Source: Glossina fuscipes
Taxonomy: Eukaryota; Arthropoda; Insecta; Diptera; Glossinidae
Assembly: GCF_014805625.2 (NCBI RefSeq)
Contig: NW_023998414.1
Coordinates: 31,196,528-31,260,527 of the forward strand
Direction of reading: 5' to 3'
DNA length: 64,000 nucleotides
Of this stretch, positions 36,355-48,335 are shown in pieces (the first letter of the stretch is position 1; every line of letters begins with the position of its first letter). The position numbers were made by a program, and so were the translations under genes. Under the pieces are notes generated by a model. That model was not told where the DNA came from and searched no databases. It saw only the letters and a list, made by a program, of their open reading frames with translations.

Positions 36355-39028
36355 TTTGTTTATTTGATATTTGTGTCGGAATGTTTTTGCAATCTTTACT
36401 TTTATACTATTATTTATTTTTTTTTTACCTTTTTTTTGTAATTAAAATCCAAAAAAAAAAAAAATTCAAAACAGAAAATAAATTAAAATTTTTTTTTAAT
36501 TATTTAGAGATGATATCGGAAAAAAACGTGAACGAGAGACGCGTTTATATTGTTCAAGATAGAAATCTACGAATAAGACGTAGACGAAAAAGAAGAGGAT
36601 ATAGAAGAGAAGAGGAAGAAATACAACGACACACATATGAAATCCGTTACTATCGAACTAGCACGAAGCTAGTACACGAAGCAAAAATAAATGTTGATAT
36701 ATTTCTTTTCTTTTTTTTTTTTTTTTTTTTTTTGAATTTTTGGTTTGTTTTTTATTTTTAATTTATTACAAATATAGCGAAATTGTTTATTTTGAAATGT
36801 TTTTTTTTTTTTTTTTAATTTTTGTTTTATTCTTAAATCAAAATAATTACAAAAGCAAAAAGAAAAGAAGAAAATTAATTTGAAAAACCACCAACCGACC
36901 ACCAGCCAACACTAATACATTAAAACACTTCCCACACACAACAACGTTTACGCTGCGGCATTTTACTCTTACACCTTAGTAGAATTTCATATATCGTCGC
37001 GTTTATACAACTATAACTGCTATAACTAATGCTAAGTTCCGTTGTGTGGTGGTGGCGGTTTTCACAATGCAAGAACACCAAACAGTATGTGTATGTAAGG
37101 AAGTACAAGAACGTTATTATTAACATTTGTTAAAATGCTGGACACGTAAGCTTTTGTGTTAGCGTACGCGGTTCTTAGCATCGCGGCGTAATTCCAACGA
37201 CTATCAGACCCGTCTAACAGAAGTTTTATGGAGACCCCAATAAAAAGCGGCACGAACACACATTATTATTCACATACATAGATATGCATGCGCATACATA
37301 CATATAGGCACACAACGAACATTAACGAATTACGTGCTGCAAGAACAACAACAACAATAATAATAATAACAACAACAAGAACAACAACAGTAACAATAAT
37401 AACAGCAACTATGCCCCATATGTAATCGGCCTCAAAGATGCTCAAGAGTATGCGAAATTTTTCGCATAATCTAACGAACCGTTCTAAAAGCTTTTTGTTT
37501 TTGTTTTTTTCTTTTAATCTTTTTACTTTTACTTTAAAGCTTCATCATTAAATGAGAGCAAGAAATTTAAATATTAAAAAAGCAGCCAAAGCTTATTTAT
37601 CCTTATACTCCAACCAAGAAAAAAAAAAAGAAAAAGTAAAAAAGGGTCAGTTAAATACGTCATCACTTCATTAAAGCTTTGCACGCGAACCGCTTGTTCA
37701 TGAACATACTCATAGAAAGGTAACAAACGTCACAGTTTTCATTGAAGCCTATAACTATTTTGCTCTTTTGCTCGCTACCACTCATACACGCTCACACTCA
37801 CTCACTTACACTTGGAAGCTTATAAAAGGAATAATGAAGGCATTCAAAATCAACAATTTCCTGAAATGCCGGGACAGAAAAGCTTTTTATATACAACATT
37901 TTACTCTCTCTCTCTCTCTCTCTCTTTCTATTTTCAATATGCTTAGTTGCATCTTCTGTAAGTTAAAAAAAAAAAAAAAAAAAAAAAAAACAAGAAAAGA
38001 GCTTTAATAGCTAACATCTGGTTTTTTATTATATCTTATGTACTGGAATGCGGTATTATATGGGTTAGTAGTAATTGCTAAATTTCAGTGGGTAAATAGA
38101 TAGACGAAAGAGTAGATATGAGTATTAATTTTTTTTAATTTTTTTTTTTTTGTTTTAAGACAAATAAAAACATTTACTCAAAACAAAATAAAAATTAATC
38201 CTTTGTTCTGACTCGTCTAATGAGATTTTATACTTAGTTGAAATAAGAATGTAGAGATTCAGAGAGAGGGAAAGGTAATGAGAAAGGGAGAAAAACGAGC
38301 GAGCTGTTGCAAGTTCCGTAGCATAAATCTTATGCCATACGCCTTTATAGGTTTTTTGTATGTGTGCGTGTGTTCGTATTTAAAGAATATAAAAAGAGCG
38401 AGAACACGAATATTGTATGTAAGCAGAATTGTGATAAATTTTTACCATATAACGTGATAACAAAGAATATCTGCAGCCAATACGAGCAAGATTACATGCA
38501 AATCGTTAAAGGAAAACTAATTATAGGAGTACGGAGGAAGCAAAATGTGCAATTTGTGAGAGCGAACGCTCCGCTGTTTATTATAATTCTGTTAGCTTTT
38601 AAGAGATTGTATTTAAAAACAGAGTTTATCGCATACACTTACGTACACACATACGCATACACACAACGTCTTTAAACCGAGTGTAGGATTAATCAAAAAA
38701 ATTGTACCCCAAAAAAAAAAATATGCGAAAGCGTAATGCCTCAGATAAAATACATTTCTTAAATACTTAACATAATTTCTATTTATTTATTTATTTTTTT
38801 TTTATGTCTCCTACAAGAGATGTACTAGGTGTTAAATACGCATCAGAAATGCAATAAATACGGGAGATGTTTGCTCATCTGTTGGAGCTACTACGATGGA
38901 CTACGAGTACGATCTCAAAGCTATGCGTGCACAAACAGGCTTGACCTCCAATATTTGCTTATCGTTATGTTTAAATTACTAATCATTATTAACTAAATCG
39001 AATAAAATTCACAAGTCATCAGCAAAAC
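35797..39028. other. Low-complexity non-coding DNA, no supported gene
   Basis: Contains (TA)n/(ATAC)n tracts (36,055-36,180), a T48 run (36,306-36,353), further T runs near 36,710-36,733 and 36,800-36,816, a (CAA)n/(AAT)n trinucleotide tract (37,347-37,405) with in-frame stops, a (CT)n tract (37,904-37,925) and a poly-A (37,967-37,990). A purine-rich patch at 36,505-36,690 reads as a strongly charged Arg/Glu peptide but is bounded by homopolymers. None is called a gene. Confidence 0.7.
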
Positions 39029-39640
39029 ACTATAGCGGGACACGGCCCACTATTACATATCTCGCGCAACTTTGCTTAATACCATTATACCTATAACGAC
39101 TTTTTAAAATAAAGTGTTATAAGCGACGCAGTTGAAAAATAGTTATGTCAAATGCTGTTCCCCTCCTTGCATAACCAAAAATTGTACACTAAAGTATAAA
39201 ACTTTCCATCCCAGTTATGATGGCATTGAGAATACGAACGATAGAGACATTGAAAAACTTTACTAAATCGACTTAAGATCGCACAGGCTTTTAAAATATT
39301 AAAACTTAAGACGCTTTAATGCAATATTACTGGAATTCAATTAATTATTTTATTAATTCTTACATACGTTAGAAAATGTTGTATGACTAAAATAAAATTT
39401 TAAAAAGAACGTGACTGAAAAATTGTCCTTGAGCCAAGACATGTTAGTTTACAGAATTTCATCTCAATAACTCAAAAATTGCGACCTGCATGTTAAACAC
39501 AAGAATGCAAGACAGGCGGACAGACGGACAGATATGGTTAAATCAATTCAGAAAGTAGTTCTGAATCCATTCGTCTTGTAATAACGGATATCAGGTCTAT
39601 CTCAACTCCATGTGGATGATGCATACATTCGCACAAACAT
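39029..39640 (+). repeat. Dispersed repeat family A, forward copy
   Basis: Shows CACTATAGCGGGACACGGCCCACTATTA, TTTGCTTAATACC, CTATAACGACTTTTTAAAATAAAGTGTTATAAGCGACGCAG at the left. At the right it shows ATGTTAG... AATTTCATCTCAATAACTCAAAAATTGCGACCTG, GGCGGACAGACGGACAGATATGGTTAAATCAATTCAG and GGTCTATCTCAACTCC. The middle (39,170-39,420) is diverged or holds an insertion. Confidence 0.8.
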
Positions 39641-40860
39641 AAGATATGATTGCGCCACAAGTGGTTCAGAAGCAAGACGCAGTTTATAATTATGCCTTAT
39701 GTTTATGTGCTTATCAATGTGTTAAAGGCAAAATTATTTCCATAATTCGATGTCCGATATACATTGTATGACATGTGTCCAAACTTGGGTCTATCCTGCC
39801 TTGCCATTTACTATCATATATGGAGGCCAGCAAATGTTTTCGGATGTTTTTATGTGAGTACTCCGCCATGTGCGCGATGGCACATAGGCCGGCAGTGAGC
39901 ATTCAAAGTATATTAGATTTTCGACTTGTTACATATTTTAACTTTAAATTTTTTTTTTGCAGCCTTAGTTAAAATGTTTTATTGTATTTATTGTATACTA
40001 TTAAAATGTTATTACAAATATCTCATATTTAATGATTTAAGTTTTCATGAAAACTAGCCGATTTTCAAAGAAACGAAAAACACAAAGACACAATCATAAC
40101 GCTTTACCTGACTAATGCAGCCGGCGAATCGTGAAAAGATTAACAACAATTAGCAGTAATTGAACGGAGAAAGACGGATTAATACAAAGATGTCGCGATG
40201 ATTTTAAGCATTGGTAACTTGCTTGTAAAGGCATTTAAGCTTGTAAAGGTAAGTAGCATTTTTGCAGAAGATAAGTGAGAGTCGAATGACGCGATCTGAA
40301 TTGCAATATTCGAACGGGCAAGACCAAAACAATAATTAAAGATTTGTTAATAAAAGTTCCTTTAAACGATTTCTTAATAGATTGTAAATAAACTCTTTAC
40401 TATCATAAAAATCATAATTCAATGGTACGAACTTAATTTCAAAAATAAATTTAATATGGATTACGTTACATTACCTTATCATTTTTTTTTTGTTTTTTAA
40501 TCATTATTATTAGTTGATTACGATATAATACTAGATAATCTTCTGCACTACACATATGAATGGCAATTTAAGCGATTCGTCCATGAAATCATGGAAGAAT
40601 GCTATGGCGGACGCCATTTTAATCCTATCAACTAATTATTATCTTAACATATTATTTTACCCAATTCAAATTTGAAGTCGACTCATTGAAAATCTATATG
40701 TTTTAATAAAGCAAATTTTAAAAGCATAACTTTTTTGTTTTAAAGTAATAAAATAATTGATAAATGAGTTAAACATATGTTTTAAGAATATAAAATTATA
40801 AAATAATCAGTATTCTATCCTCCTTTATGCTAATTGCAATAATTTACTATGCAATATATA
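39641..40860. other. AT-rich non-coding DNA, no supported gene
   Basis: Frames at 39,714-39,972 on both strands overlap each other and have no recognised motif. Nothing else is seen. Confidence 0.6.
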
Positions 40861-41171
40861 AACAAGTAAAAGCACTATATCGGATCATGATGGACTATTA
40901 AATTTATTCTAAACGACGTCGCTTACTACAGGCATTTATCTAAAAACTTTTCCAAATAAGACGTTATAGTGGCCCAGTGCGCACCATTCCCAATAACGAT
41001 TGAACTTGACCCAAAATATGTCGATGTACAGAGTTGCATCAAAATATCTCAAAAATGTGCGACCCATAGGTAGTGCACAAGATAGACGAATGGACAGACA
41101 AGCTTAAATAAATTCGTGAACGTGATTATGAATATACCCTTGCACCATTAGTGGTATAGGGTATAAAAATG
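40861..41171 (+). repeat. Dispersed repeat family A, forward copy, both ends present
   Basis: Runs from AACAAGTAAAAGCACTATATCGG through CTTTTCCAAATAAGACGTTATAG, ATTGAACTTGACCCAAAATATGTCGATGTACAGAG, TCAAAATATCTCAAAAATGTGCGACC and GAATGGACAGACAAGCTTAAATAAATTC to ATTAGTGGTATAGGGTATAAAA. At about 310 bp it is a compact copy with both ends, the mirror of 31,695-31,972. Confidence 0.88.
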
Positions 41172-41618
41172 TCAAAGGATTAATATTAAAAATTTTAAAT
41201 TCCGGAATAAGTATTACATAAATTAAAGGGAAGCGGAATAACTTTTGCTTAACTGAAAATCTTAATGTATCTTAACGAGAGTCAGCGAGAGTGCTGTGAA
41301 GACGAGTGCCGGAGGCAAAACAAAAAAAAAAAAACAATAAAATTTTATCTTCCCCAAAAATTATGTAAAATATAATGTCTTTACAAACAATAGGCGCTTG
41401 CATGTATTTTGATCATGGTCATCTATTGATGAAAATAACAAAGTAACACAAAGTGTCAATATATACAACGATTAAGTTCGATGATTTTGATCTTTCTCCA
41501 TATAAAACAACAGTGTTTCATTTAGTATGATTGAGTTATTCAGTGCATACAGCGGCTAATTATGGAACACATCACTTTACTTTTTTGACATACATTACTT
41601 CTGTTGTTTGATTTGTAG

Positions 41619-42135
41619 AAATCTGCTGCCGATGCCCAATAAACGTTTACAGAATAGTATACTGATGCTGTTCGGCCTGGAGGGCCAAAAAAGTTGAAGG
41701 ACAATGAATTGTAACACTTATGGATGAAAGCTCAGTTCAGACTCTCAAAGAACTTTCGAACAGCTTAGCAGCAGAGTTAGCTATTACTAGACGTTTACAT
41801 GGGATGGGAAAGGTCAAAAAGGAGGGATAATGGCTACCATACAGGTTGACTGAAAATGACATTTCGACCGGTTTCGATATCGCGGTTTCATTACTTGCCA
41901 GGCAGAAAGATGAGACCTTTCTTTGACGTATTGTATCTGGCGATGAGAAGTGAACCTATTACGACAATCGCAATTGCAACAAGTCATGGGTTAATCTGAG
42001 GCAGTCTTTCACATTGACACCGAAACGGAATGTTCATAATGACATAAAATCTGCCAGTGCATATGGGTGGGATCAAGAAGGTTTAGTGTACTAAGAGCTG
42101 CTAAAACCGAATGAAACTGTTACTACACCAATTAG
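41619..42135 (+). pseudogene. Mariner-family transposase remnant
   Basis: Frames on the plus strand give, in order, KSAADAQ and RPGGPKKLKD (N-terminal HTH region and GRPKK motif), QTLKELS (second helix region), ITRRLHGMGKVKK, DIAVSLLARQKDETFL, then RIVSGDEK at about 41,927-41,950 with the first catalytic Asp, NCNKSWV, LTPKRNVHNDIK and WDQEGLVY with the second catalytic Asp at 42,071-42,073, and ELLKPNETVT. In-frame stops occur at 41,924-41,926, 41,951-41,953 and 42,092-42,094, and about 30 residues between the N-terminal helices are deleted. The third catalytic Asp region is missing, so only about half of a typical ~345-residue protein remains. DNA cut-and-paste transposase of the Tc1/mariner superfamily, inactive here. 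Confidence 0.9.
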
Positions 42136-42269
42136 TGCAGACGTATGTAATACCCAGAAGTGCTTAAGTCTAAAATTTAATATGTTATGATCAAACTTAA
42201 CCCATAATAGTAATTTAAGATAAAAAAATCGACTGTACCATATTTGGATCACCACGCCTATTGAATCCT

Positions 42270-42490
42270 ACCCTATATAAGGATTTTTACGAACCTTTTT
42301 TGTTTTTTAAATCAGGAAAATTTCTTGGGCACAGCAATTTTTACGGAAAGTAAACCTTTATTTGCAAAGAGTTGTAATTTTTAATACATAGGCCCATAAT
42401 AGTAAGTTCCTATAAAAAGAAGGCATTGTGTTAGACAATGGGATGTAGAGTATTTAATAGTCGTCCTAGCCCGATTATAATGTTAATAAT
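42270..42490 (-). repeat. Dispersed repeat family A fragment
   Basis: Shares TACGGAAAGTAAACCTTTATTTG, TTTTTAATACATAGGCCCATAA, GACAATGGGATGTAGAGTATTTAATAG and CCCGATTATAATGTT with the reverse long-form copies at 8,780-9,055 and 11,380-11,460. It lies immediately right of the mariner remnant. Confidence 0.6.
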
Positions 42491-42818
42491 GTATTATAAA
42501 TATGGGGGAACGTTGATAGACGTTGCAGCCCGCAGCACGAAAGGCATTGTTTTTATTCCCCAAAATTTCATCCTGTCTAGATGGAAGTATATATATTGGG
42601 CAACGTCGGCAACGCATAAGCTGCAGTCTAGGTAGTGCGATTATATCATTGAGGCATATTTAAACACCTCTTGGTTAGTTCCCAACGAAACGTAGGAAGT
42701 CGTTCGTCCCAATAGTCGGATGGGTAGTGCATCTTCGTACCAGTATCAGTCGAACCTTTGGGCAACCTGACCCCATGGACATCCATTAACTTCATGATTT
42801 ATCTTTCTATTATAAAGC

Positions 42819-43045
42819 TTACGCTGTGCTATACAGCTTTGAGTGATCTGTTACTAAATGCAGCCGGAGCCACTCTTGCTTTTGCGCCGCTCCATACTTC
42901 TCCGAACGCCATCCAAACATTATCCCTTCTCTAGGAAATATGGCTACCAAGGTTGTCATTACACAATGCACATTTAACTGTGCTCCAACCCATCGTTGAA
43001 CCTCATGACCACCATTTATACCAATATAATAAAATCTCGCCGCGT
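42819..43045 (-). other. Unrecognised open frame of balanced composition
   Basis: The minus strand is open for about 75 codons up to a stop at 42,819-42,821. It contains YYIGINGGHEVQRWVGAQLN, FPREGIMFGW and KQEWLRLHLVTDHSKLYSTA. Base composition is close to even, unlike neighbouring AT-rich DNA, and less biased sequence continues on the minus strand to about 42,500 with frame breaks. I do not recognise the family. It may be an exon, pseudogene or transposon fragment. Confidence 0.3.
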
Positions 43046-43485
43046 TAAAGATAAAATTCTAAAATGTTTTCGTGTTTTGTCGTTTAATGAGAAGAGCAAA
43101 TGTTTTAAACTCAAAAACATAGAGTACTAAAACTTTGAAATTGCTACTAAAAAGGATATCTCTATACTCGTAGTTAGTGCAGATCGTGCCAAATATAATT
43201 TTCGTAATTCCGTTGCACCTCTTCACTTTAGAAAAGAGAAGGGAAATTAAAATAAATTTATTCAAACTTGGGACAGACTGACATGGAGCAAATGTATGCT
43301 TCAAGAGTAAAGGATATATTTGCTTAGGAACTATAAGTTCTCATATAGAATGTATGAAAAGCGAACTAGATTTATTTGCACGCCATCCTATGCAAAGCAG
43401 CATTCTAGACAATCCAATTACATAGGGATTTCTCTGACTTAATAATGGAGATGCATGTCGAGATCTTTGCAGCATTTATTTCACG

Positions 43486-43680
43486 TTGCTTGTTCAATTG
43501 AAGAATACAAATAATTCGGATGTTACTGACGACATGTTGAGCGTTGTTAATAATCTTCTAAATAATGTTCTGGTTTCACAAAGCGACAACATACAAACTC
43601 TACTTAATTACGTCACTGATGCGGGTCGAACTCATTTACATATAATGTTCTGGATGGTATCAAGACTACTATACCGGTGA
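43486..43680 (+). other. Unrecognised 64-codon open frame
   Basis: Reads NNSDVTDDMLSVVNNLLNNV, then TLLNYVTDAGRTHLH. Hydrophilic/helical alternation (DDMLSVVNNLLNNVL) looks protein-like, but the frame is short, the upstream Met is a Leu-rich start of no special context, and I recognise no domain. Could be a decayed exon or chance. Confidence 0.25.
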
Positions 43681-43789
43681 AATCTTTCATGATAGTAAAA
43701 AGCAATTACCTGAACTGCTGCGTAAGGGTAACACATTTCAATTGTTTGGAAAGACGCAAACAATCTAACTCATGATGAGAGGTGTATTC

Positions 43790-44155
43790 GTTCTGTCAAA
43801 ACGTTTGCAGCGCCCAGAAGGAAGCATCCGTGTATACATTCTTCAACACCATCAAATTCTAAATCGATTTAAGCATGTTCACCCGTCCGTCTGTGTGTAA
43901 TGCCTGTGATAACCATTCTCCTGGCCGCAAAAGTAACGCTTTCGACATCAAACTTGGCAGAAACATTGGAAGTTCTTGCACGCAGGTTGGTATTTAAAAT
44001 GGGCGAAGTACTCGTCCACGGCACCATGTAATCTTAAATCGATTTAGTATTTAATGCTAATCATATACATATATACTTTATGAGGTATTTTAAGTTTCCT
44101 TCTCGACAAAATGAATATATTCCTCATCCTCCGGTGATGGGTATAAAAAGGCTTA
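43790..44155 (+). repeat. Dispersed repeat family B, forward copy
   Basis: Shows CGCCCAGAAGGAAGCATCC, AATTCTAAATCGATTTAAGCATG, CCCGTCCGTCTGTGTG, AACTTGGCAGAAACATTGGAAGTTCTTGCACGCAGG, ATACTTTATGAGG, TTTCCTTCTCGAC and AAAATGAATATATTCCTCATCCTCCGGTGATGGGTATAAAAAG. The last block matches 16,180-16,212 closely. Confidence 0.8.
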
Positions 44156-45083
44156 AAGAAACGGTTGAGGAAGAGCACGTAATATACTAAAGTTAATGCA
44201 TCGTCGTGACCCGCACTTTTTGCCATCATTTAATATTGTTCAATCTACCATTTATTTAAAATGTCGTCTACAAAGTGACATCAAAAAATATCCACTTACT
44301 CCACAATTAATTTGAAGCTAAATTTAATTAAATGCTGCTGTATACGGAACAATGTTAATTCGTTTGCCTGAAACGTTAATTGTCGTTCGTAAGAATGTTT
44401 CTATTGTTTTTTTTTTTGAAAACCTGCCAAGAAAATCTCAATAAAAATTTCCTTTTTATGCTGAATGATAGCAACAAGTTTGTCTTAGTTGTGTTAACAA
44501 GATTTTCTAGTTGGACAACAAGAGTTGAAGGAGGCACTCTTGTAACAGACTGACTGACTGACTGCCTACTTGCCTGCCGGCCTGTCTGTTTTCCTATCGA
44601 CCTATCTATATACTATATATACACACATACATAAATATATATGCAAAAGTGCTAAATGTTTGTATATGAAATAATAACAAATATTTTATGGCACAATAAA
44701 CACGAAAAACCAAAGACTATAAGTAAATTTTCTTTTTGTTTTCATTTTGATTCAATTTACGGATTAAAAAAGTTATAAAATTTTCTATTGTCACGCTATG
44801 CTAGAGTTGAAGAGAAAGCGTACTCACACTTTCTTCATTTCTTAACAAACACCTATCAATACGTATGAATTTGTATTGTGTGCGGTGTGGTTGTTTATCT
44901 ACTTATAGACATCAGTAATTGTTCGTTATTGATTGTATCGTTACTTACTTATTCGCTGTCTGTTGCTTTTTCCATTAAATATGTCATAAATTTATGTTAA
45001 AAATGTATATTACTACGGAGCAGCAAGTAGTCAACAACAAGTAACGTCGACATCGAAGTAACATCAAGTCAACATTAACAGTC

Positions 45084-45120
<37 letters not shown>

Positions 45121-45752
45121 GAAGACAATCACTTCACTTCTTACTATAAAGATTTATAACACCACTGATGGGCATATTAATAATGTTTTCACCTTCGTGT
45201 GATACGTTCGTTTATGTGAGCGTGGTGTCGCTTTTACTTTGTTTTGTAAAACATTTTTTAATTTTATGCACACTTTTGCCTACACGTTACAAGAATAACA
45301 AAGGTACTCGTTTTGTTATCATCGTAGCATAAAAATTTTAACAACTCTATCCAAGTTTTTTAAATTCTTAAAAATCTTAATAGCCTTTAGACAACAGCTC
45401 AAGCCAATCCCCACTACACTGAACACCATTTTAGAACTGGGAGAGGAAGGACTCTTCCTAATCCGGTATCCCTTGCTTTTGTCTGAACAATGAATTGGGG
45501 ACCAAAACTATGTGCATCTTCTTAGACGTACCGAAACTCTCACCTTTTCATAATGCTCCCTATAAACGGTAGCTTTTTGCTTTACAGCTCTTATTAATCA
45601 GACTGCACAGTAAAGAAGACTTTAAGGTTTACTCTATATAACGTGGGAACGGATTTTCTCTTCGAAGCCTAAAAGGAATATCGGAAGAGGGTTCACTTCT
45701 CCGAGAAAAAAAGACGCTTTCTTCTCCCATTCGGTTTTTTTCTCTTTCTTTT
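44156..45752. other. Non-coding DNA, no supported gene
   Basis: Holds a (GACT)n-like tract at 44,550-44,565, a T9 run near 44,408, a poly-A of about 33 bases at 45,087-45,115 and, from about 45,370, less AT-rich DNA that may be the flank or extension of the SINE-like copy that follows. Confidence 0.55.
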
Positions 45753-45905
45753 TGATATGTCCAGTCGCTTAGGGGATGTTCTCTATTCGCCTAACGCCTT
45801 GACGGTTAGAAAGAAGTGAGAAAAGAAAGATATAGGAAGGGGAGAACGCAGCCTAGTAGATGTTTGCCCAAATGGCTTACATCCATTTTCAATCTTAGTA
45901 TCTCC
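45753..45905 (-). mobile_element. SINE-like fragment, copy 3 (3' body)
   Basis: On the minus strand it reads ATTTGGGCAAACATCTACTAG, CTCCCCTTCC, TTTCTTTTCTCAC..., TTTCTAAC, GCGAATAGAGAACATCCCCTAAG. This parallels copy 1 at about 34,617-34,715 (ATTGGGCATACATCCACTAG, CTCCCCATTT, TTTCTTTC, GCGAATAGGGAAGATCTCCTAAG). No convincing tRNA-like head is found upstream, where the minus strand passes into unrelated sequence towards 46,110. Confidence 0.6.
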
Positions 45906-46317
45906 AGAGTAGTAGCGCACTCTTCAATGCGGATTGTACTACTCCTTGAGGGTGTCGGTTATCGCTTAGTAAATTAACTCCTGTGCCGTCAGGCGCTGTG
46001 AGATTAGCCCATTCACGGTAGGTACTCACATTAACCATTGCAGAAATCTATACGATGAAATGCTGATCGGAGTCTGAGCAGCCCAGTACCGGAATTAAAA
46101 TTTAATTCTTCTAAAAGTTGTCTGTCTATTCGGCGGTTTGTTGCAACATTTTTCTTTTGGTTTTTTTTTTTTTGTCTTTAGTAAGGAGTTCAGCGTGTGC
46201 ATTACTTTCGTTTAATGTGAAGTGAATTTACGATAGCAACAACCTGTTGCAAGACAACTGGCTCAGTTTCTTAAAATTACTTCAAGTTTCCTATTATTGC
46301 CAACTTATCCGAGTCTC

Positions 46318-46346
46318 TGCTGATGCTGATGCTGATGCTGATGCTA
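46318..46346. repeat. (GCTGAT)n hexanucleotide repeat
   Basis: Four and a half GCTGAT units. It lies inside an 80-codon open frame (46,247-46,489), where it encodes Asp-Ala repeats; I do not consider that frame a supported gene. Confidence 0.9.
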
Positions 46347-46917
46347 TTGGATGCCGTGGACAGGCGCCCCAAAGTATTTTAACTCTTTCTTTAAGAAAGG
46401 ACATTTTGCCTGGCTTGTGTGCTACCTTGCTTCTTTTAGCCGATGAAAGAACTGTTTCTGATATCGAATGTATATCTCAATACTTCTAATGATGACGACT
46501 ATGTTCATCAAAATAAGCGAACGTAAATGATACGAGCTTAGATCCGATGACCTTGTAATGGCAACAGTCCACAATCTCTTGGTAGCCGTGTACAAAGGAT
46601 TGTCTTCGTCGCCGTCATGCGGGTGATGAAGAAATTTATAATCATGGGGAGAAAAAAAAGAGAAAACAGAAATACATAATGTTTTCTGAGAATTGCATTT
46701 TTTTGGTAATAGAAATGCAGGACACAAATGCAGAGAAAAACAATTAATTAACTCAATTTGAATAAATCTTGAGCATTTACACAATATAGTCCACTTCATA
46801 TTTCGAACCGTTAAAGCTTTATCGTCATAAGCGTTGCATAAAGATATGTTTAGGAAAATCTGTGCAATAACTGAGATTCGCTTAGACTAAGCGAAGCTCC
46901 AAGCAATTAATTCATAA

Positions 46918-47260
46918 CAAGTAAGCACATTATGGCCGGGCAAATCCGACCTTTAATTACCCTATATCGCTTCACCTAGTAAAATTATTTATTCATTTTC
47001 GTAAAAGTACATCAAAAATGTGCGCATTATTTTCATACAAAGGTCTATTTTTGATGAAAGCTCGGATATTGAAGGATGGCCAAGGCATCATATGACCTGA
47101 AGCGAATTTAGCAAACTTAGTTTACTTCGTAAGAATTTTTTCTTATTTTTCAGCTGCTTGAAACTAGAAATTAGATTTTCTCTCTAAAGAAAGGCTTGCT
47201 TCTCATGATAACCCCCATATATGGTAAGGTCTAAAAAATAGATCTATGCTTATTTCCGAA
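46918..47260 (+). repeat. Dispersed repeat family A, long-form forward copy
   Basis: Starts with AACAAGTAAGCACATTATGGCCGGGC and TTAATTACCCTATATCGCTTC, then TTTTTCAGCTGCTTGAAACTAGAAATTAG, TTGCTTCTCATGATAACCCCCATAT and GTCTAAAAAATAGATC. The latter half is the inverse of 11,500-11,610. Confidence 0.7.
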
Positions 47261-48119
47261 TAAGAAAAACACTTGCTTCGTCTTACAAAATACTTTACAC
47301 ATTGATTCTCATTGTATTTCAAATTCATCTTGATCTTTAATTTTTTATAGGTACTCTTGTATTAAAATGTAGCATTGTCTTGCGCGATCGTTTCCTTGTA
47401 CCGGAAATATTTTCCAACAGAGTTATAATAAATGCGTTTATACGTATGTTTACCATAATATTTCATATTGCGATAAAGGTATGATTATATGTGTATTTTT
47501 GATATAAAGTGCAGATGGATAGGATGTCGTAATAATGCAATTCTCTTAGGCTGTGGGGAATTGGCACGAAACCAACCACAAAAATACTCCGATATACTTG
47601 TAAATATTACAAATTTCCTATAAAGAAGGCAAATTATTTTCTTTGAAATATGTAGTGTAACTGCAGTAAAATACGTGTAATCTTCCGTTTCTTATTCTTC
47701 TGGTTATCTTTTTGCGCACACTTAACACTTAACCCAAAATCAGAAAAGCGGATGAGAATTATTAGTTTTCTGTAACATTTCCTCAATTCTGTGTAAGCAA
47801 ATGATTCGACTGAGTTTAATTTACATTGCAAGCTCAAGTCCGTTCTCCTCAAATGAATTTCATCACAGTGTGCATCAAGCCAACATACCAACGTTTAGCA
47901 AACAATTTCATTTCCTTTGAGAACTTACGAAAACTGTGCATCGTTCTTTGCAACAGGGACTTTTCGCTCCGATTAAATTTTCTAATTTATAAATAATTTT
48001 ATGCACTCATTGTCTGTCTATACAATATTCGTTCCGTCGCATAAAGTAAATATTTTTTTCTTTCCAAACTTCTTTGCACTCTACGAAATTTTTTTAAAAA
48101 AATTTCTTTCAAATTTGTG
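47261..48119. other. AT-rich non-coding DNA, no supported gene
   Basis: The 85-codon minus-strand frame at 47,634-47,891 has mixed composition but no known motif and ends in a Lys/Arg-rich tail from AT-rich DNA. Nothing else is recognised. Confidence 0.55.
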
Positions 48120-48335
48120 GGTATGTTTTAAATTTTATGTTGACTATAGCGATCGATTGAGAATCACTTTCTAAATCGATGTAAGCATGTATGACCGTCT
48201 GTCCATCTGTCCGTTTGATATTCGTTCATTCAACTTTCGAAATATTATGCTGAAATTTGGTACACTGACGTGTTTCAGTCCAAGGACGAACGTTATTGAA
48301 GGCCGACCCTAAAATACTTTAATCTATCCTAAGGT
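48120..48335 (-). repeat. Dispersed repeat family A, reverse copy
   Basis: Shows AAATCGATGTAAGCATGTATGACCGTCTGTCC, CAACTTTCGAAATATTATGCTGAAATTTGGTACACTGACG and AGTCCAAGGACGAACGTTATTGAAGG. Confidence 0.75.

Noticed and set aside
36140..36441. Open frames with poly-phenylalanine tracts
   Set aside because: They are produced by a T48 homopolymer.
36381..36761. A 126-codon plus-strand frame with a strongly charged Arg/Glu segment
   Set aside because: The ends are homopolymer-encoded and the charged part comes from purine-rich low-complexity DNA; no motif or start context supports a gene.
37347..37405. A polyglutamine (opa-like) coding repeat in (CAA)n
   Set aside because: The tract is interrupted by TAA and TAC units that put stops in the Gln frame, so it is a non-coding trinucleotide repeat.
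46247..46489. An 80-codon frame containing an Asp-Ala repeat
   Set aside because: The repeat is a (GCTGAT)n microsatellite and the remaining residues show no domain.
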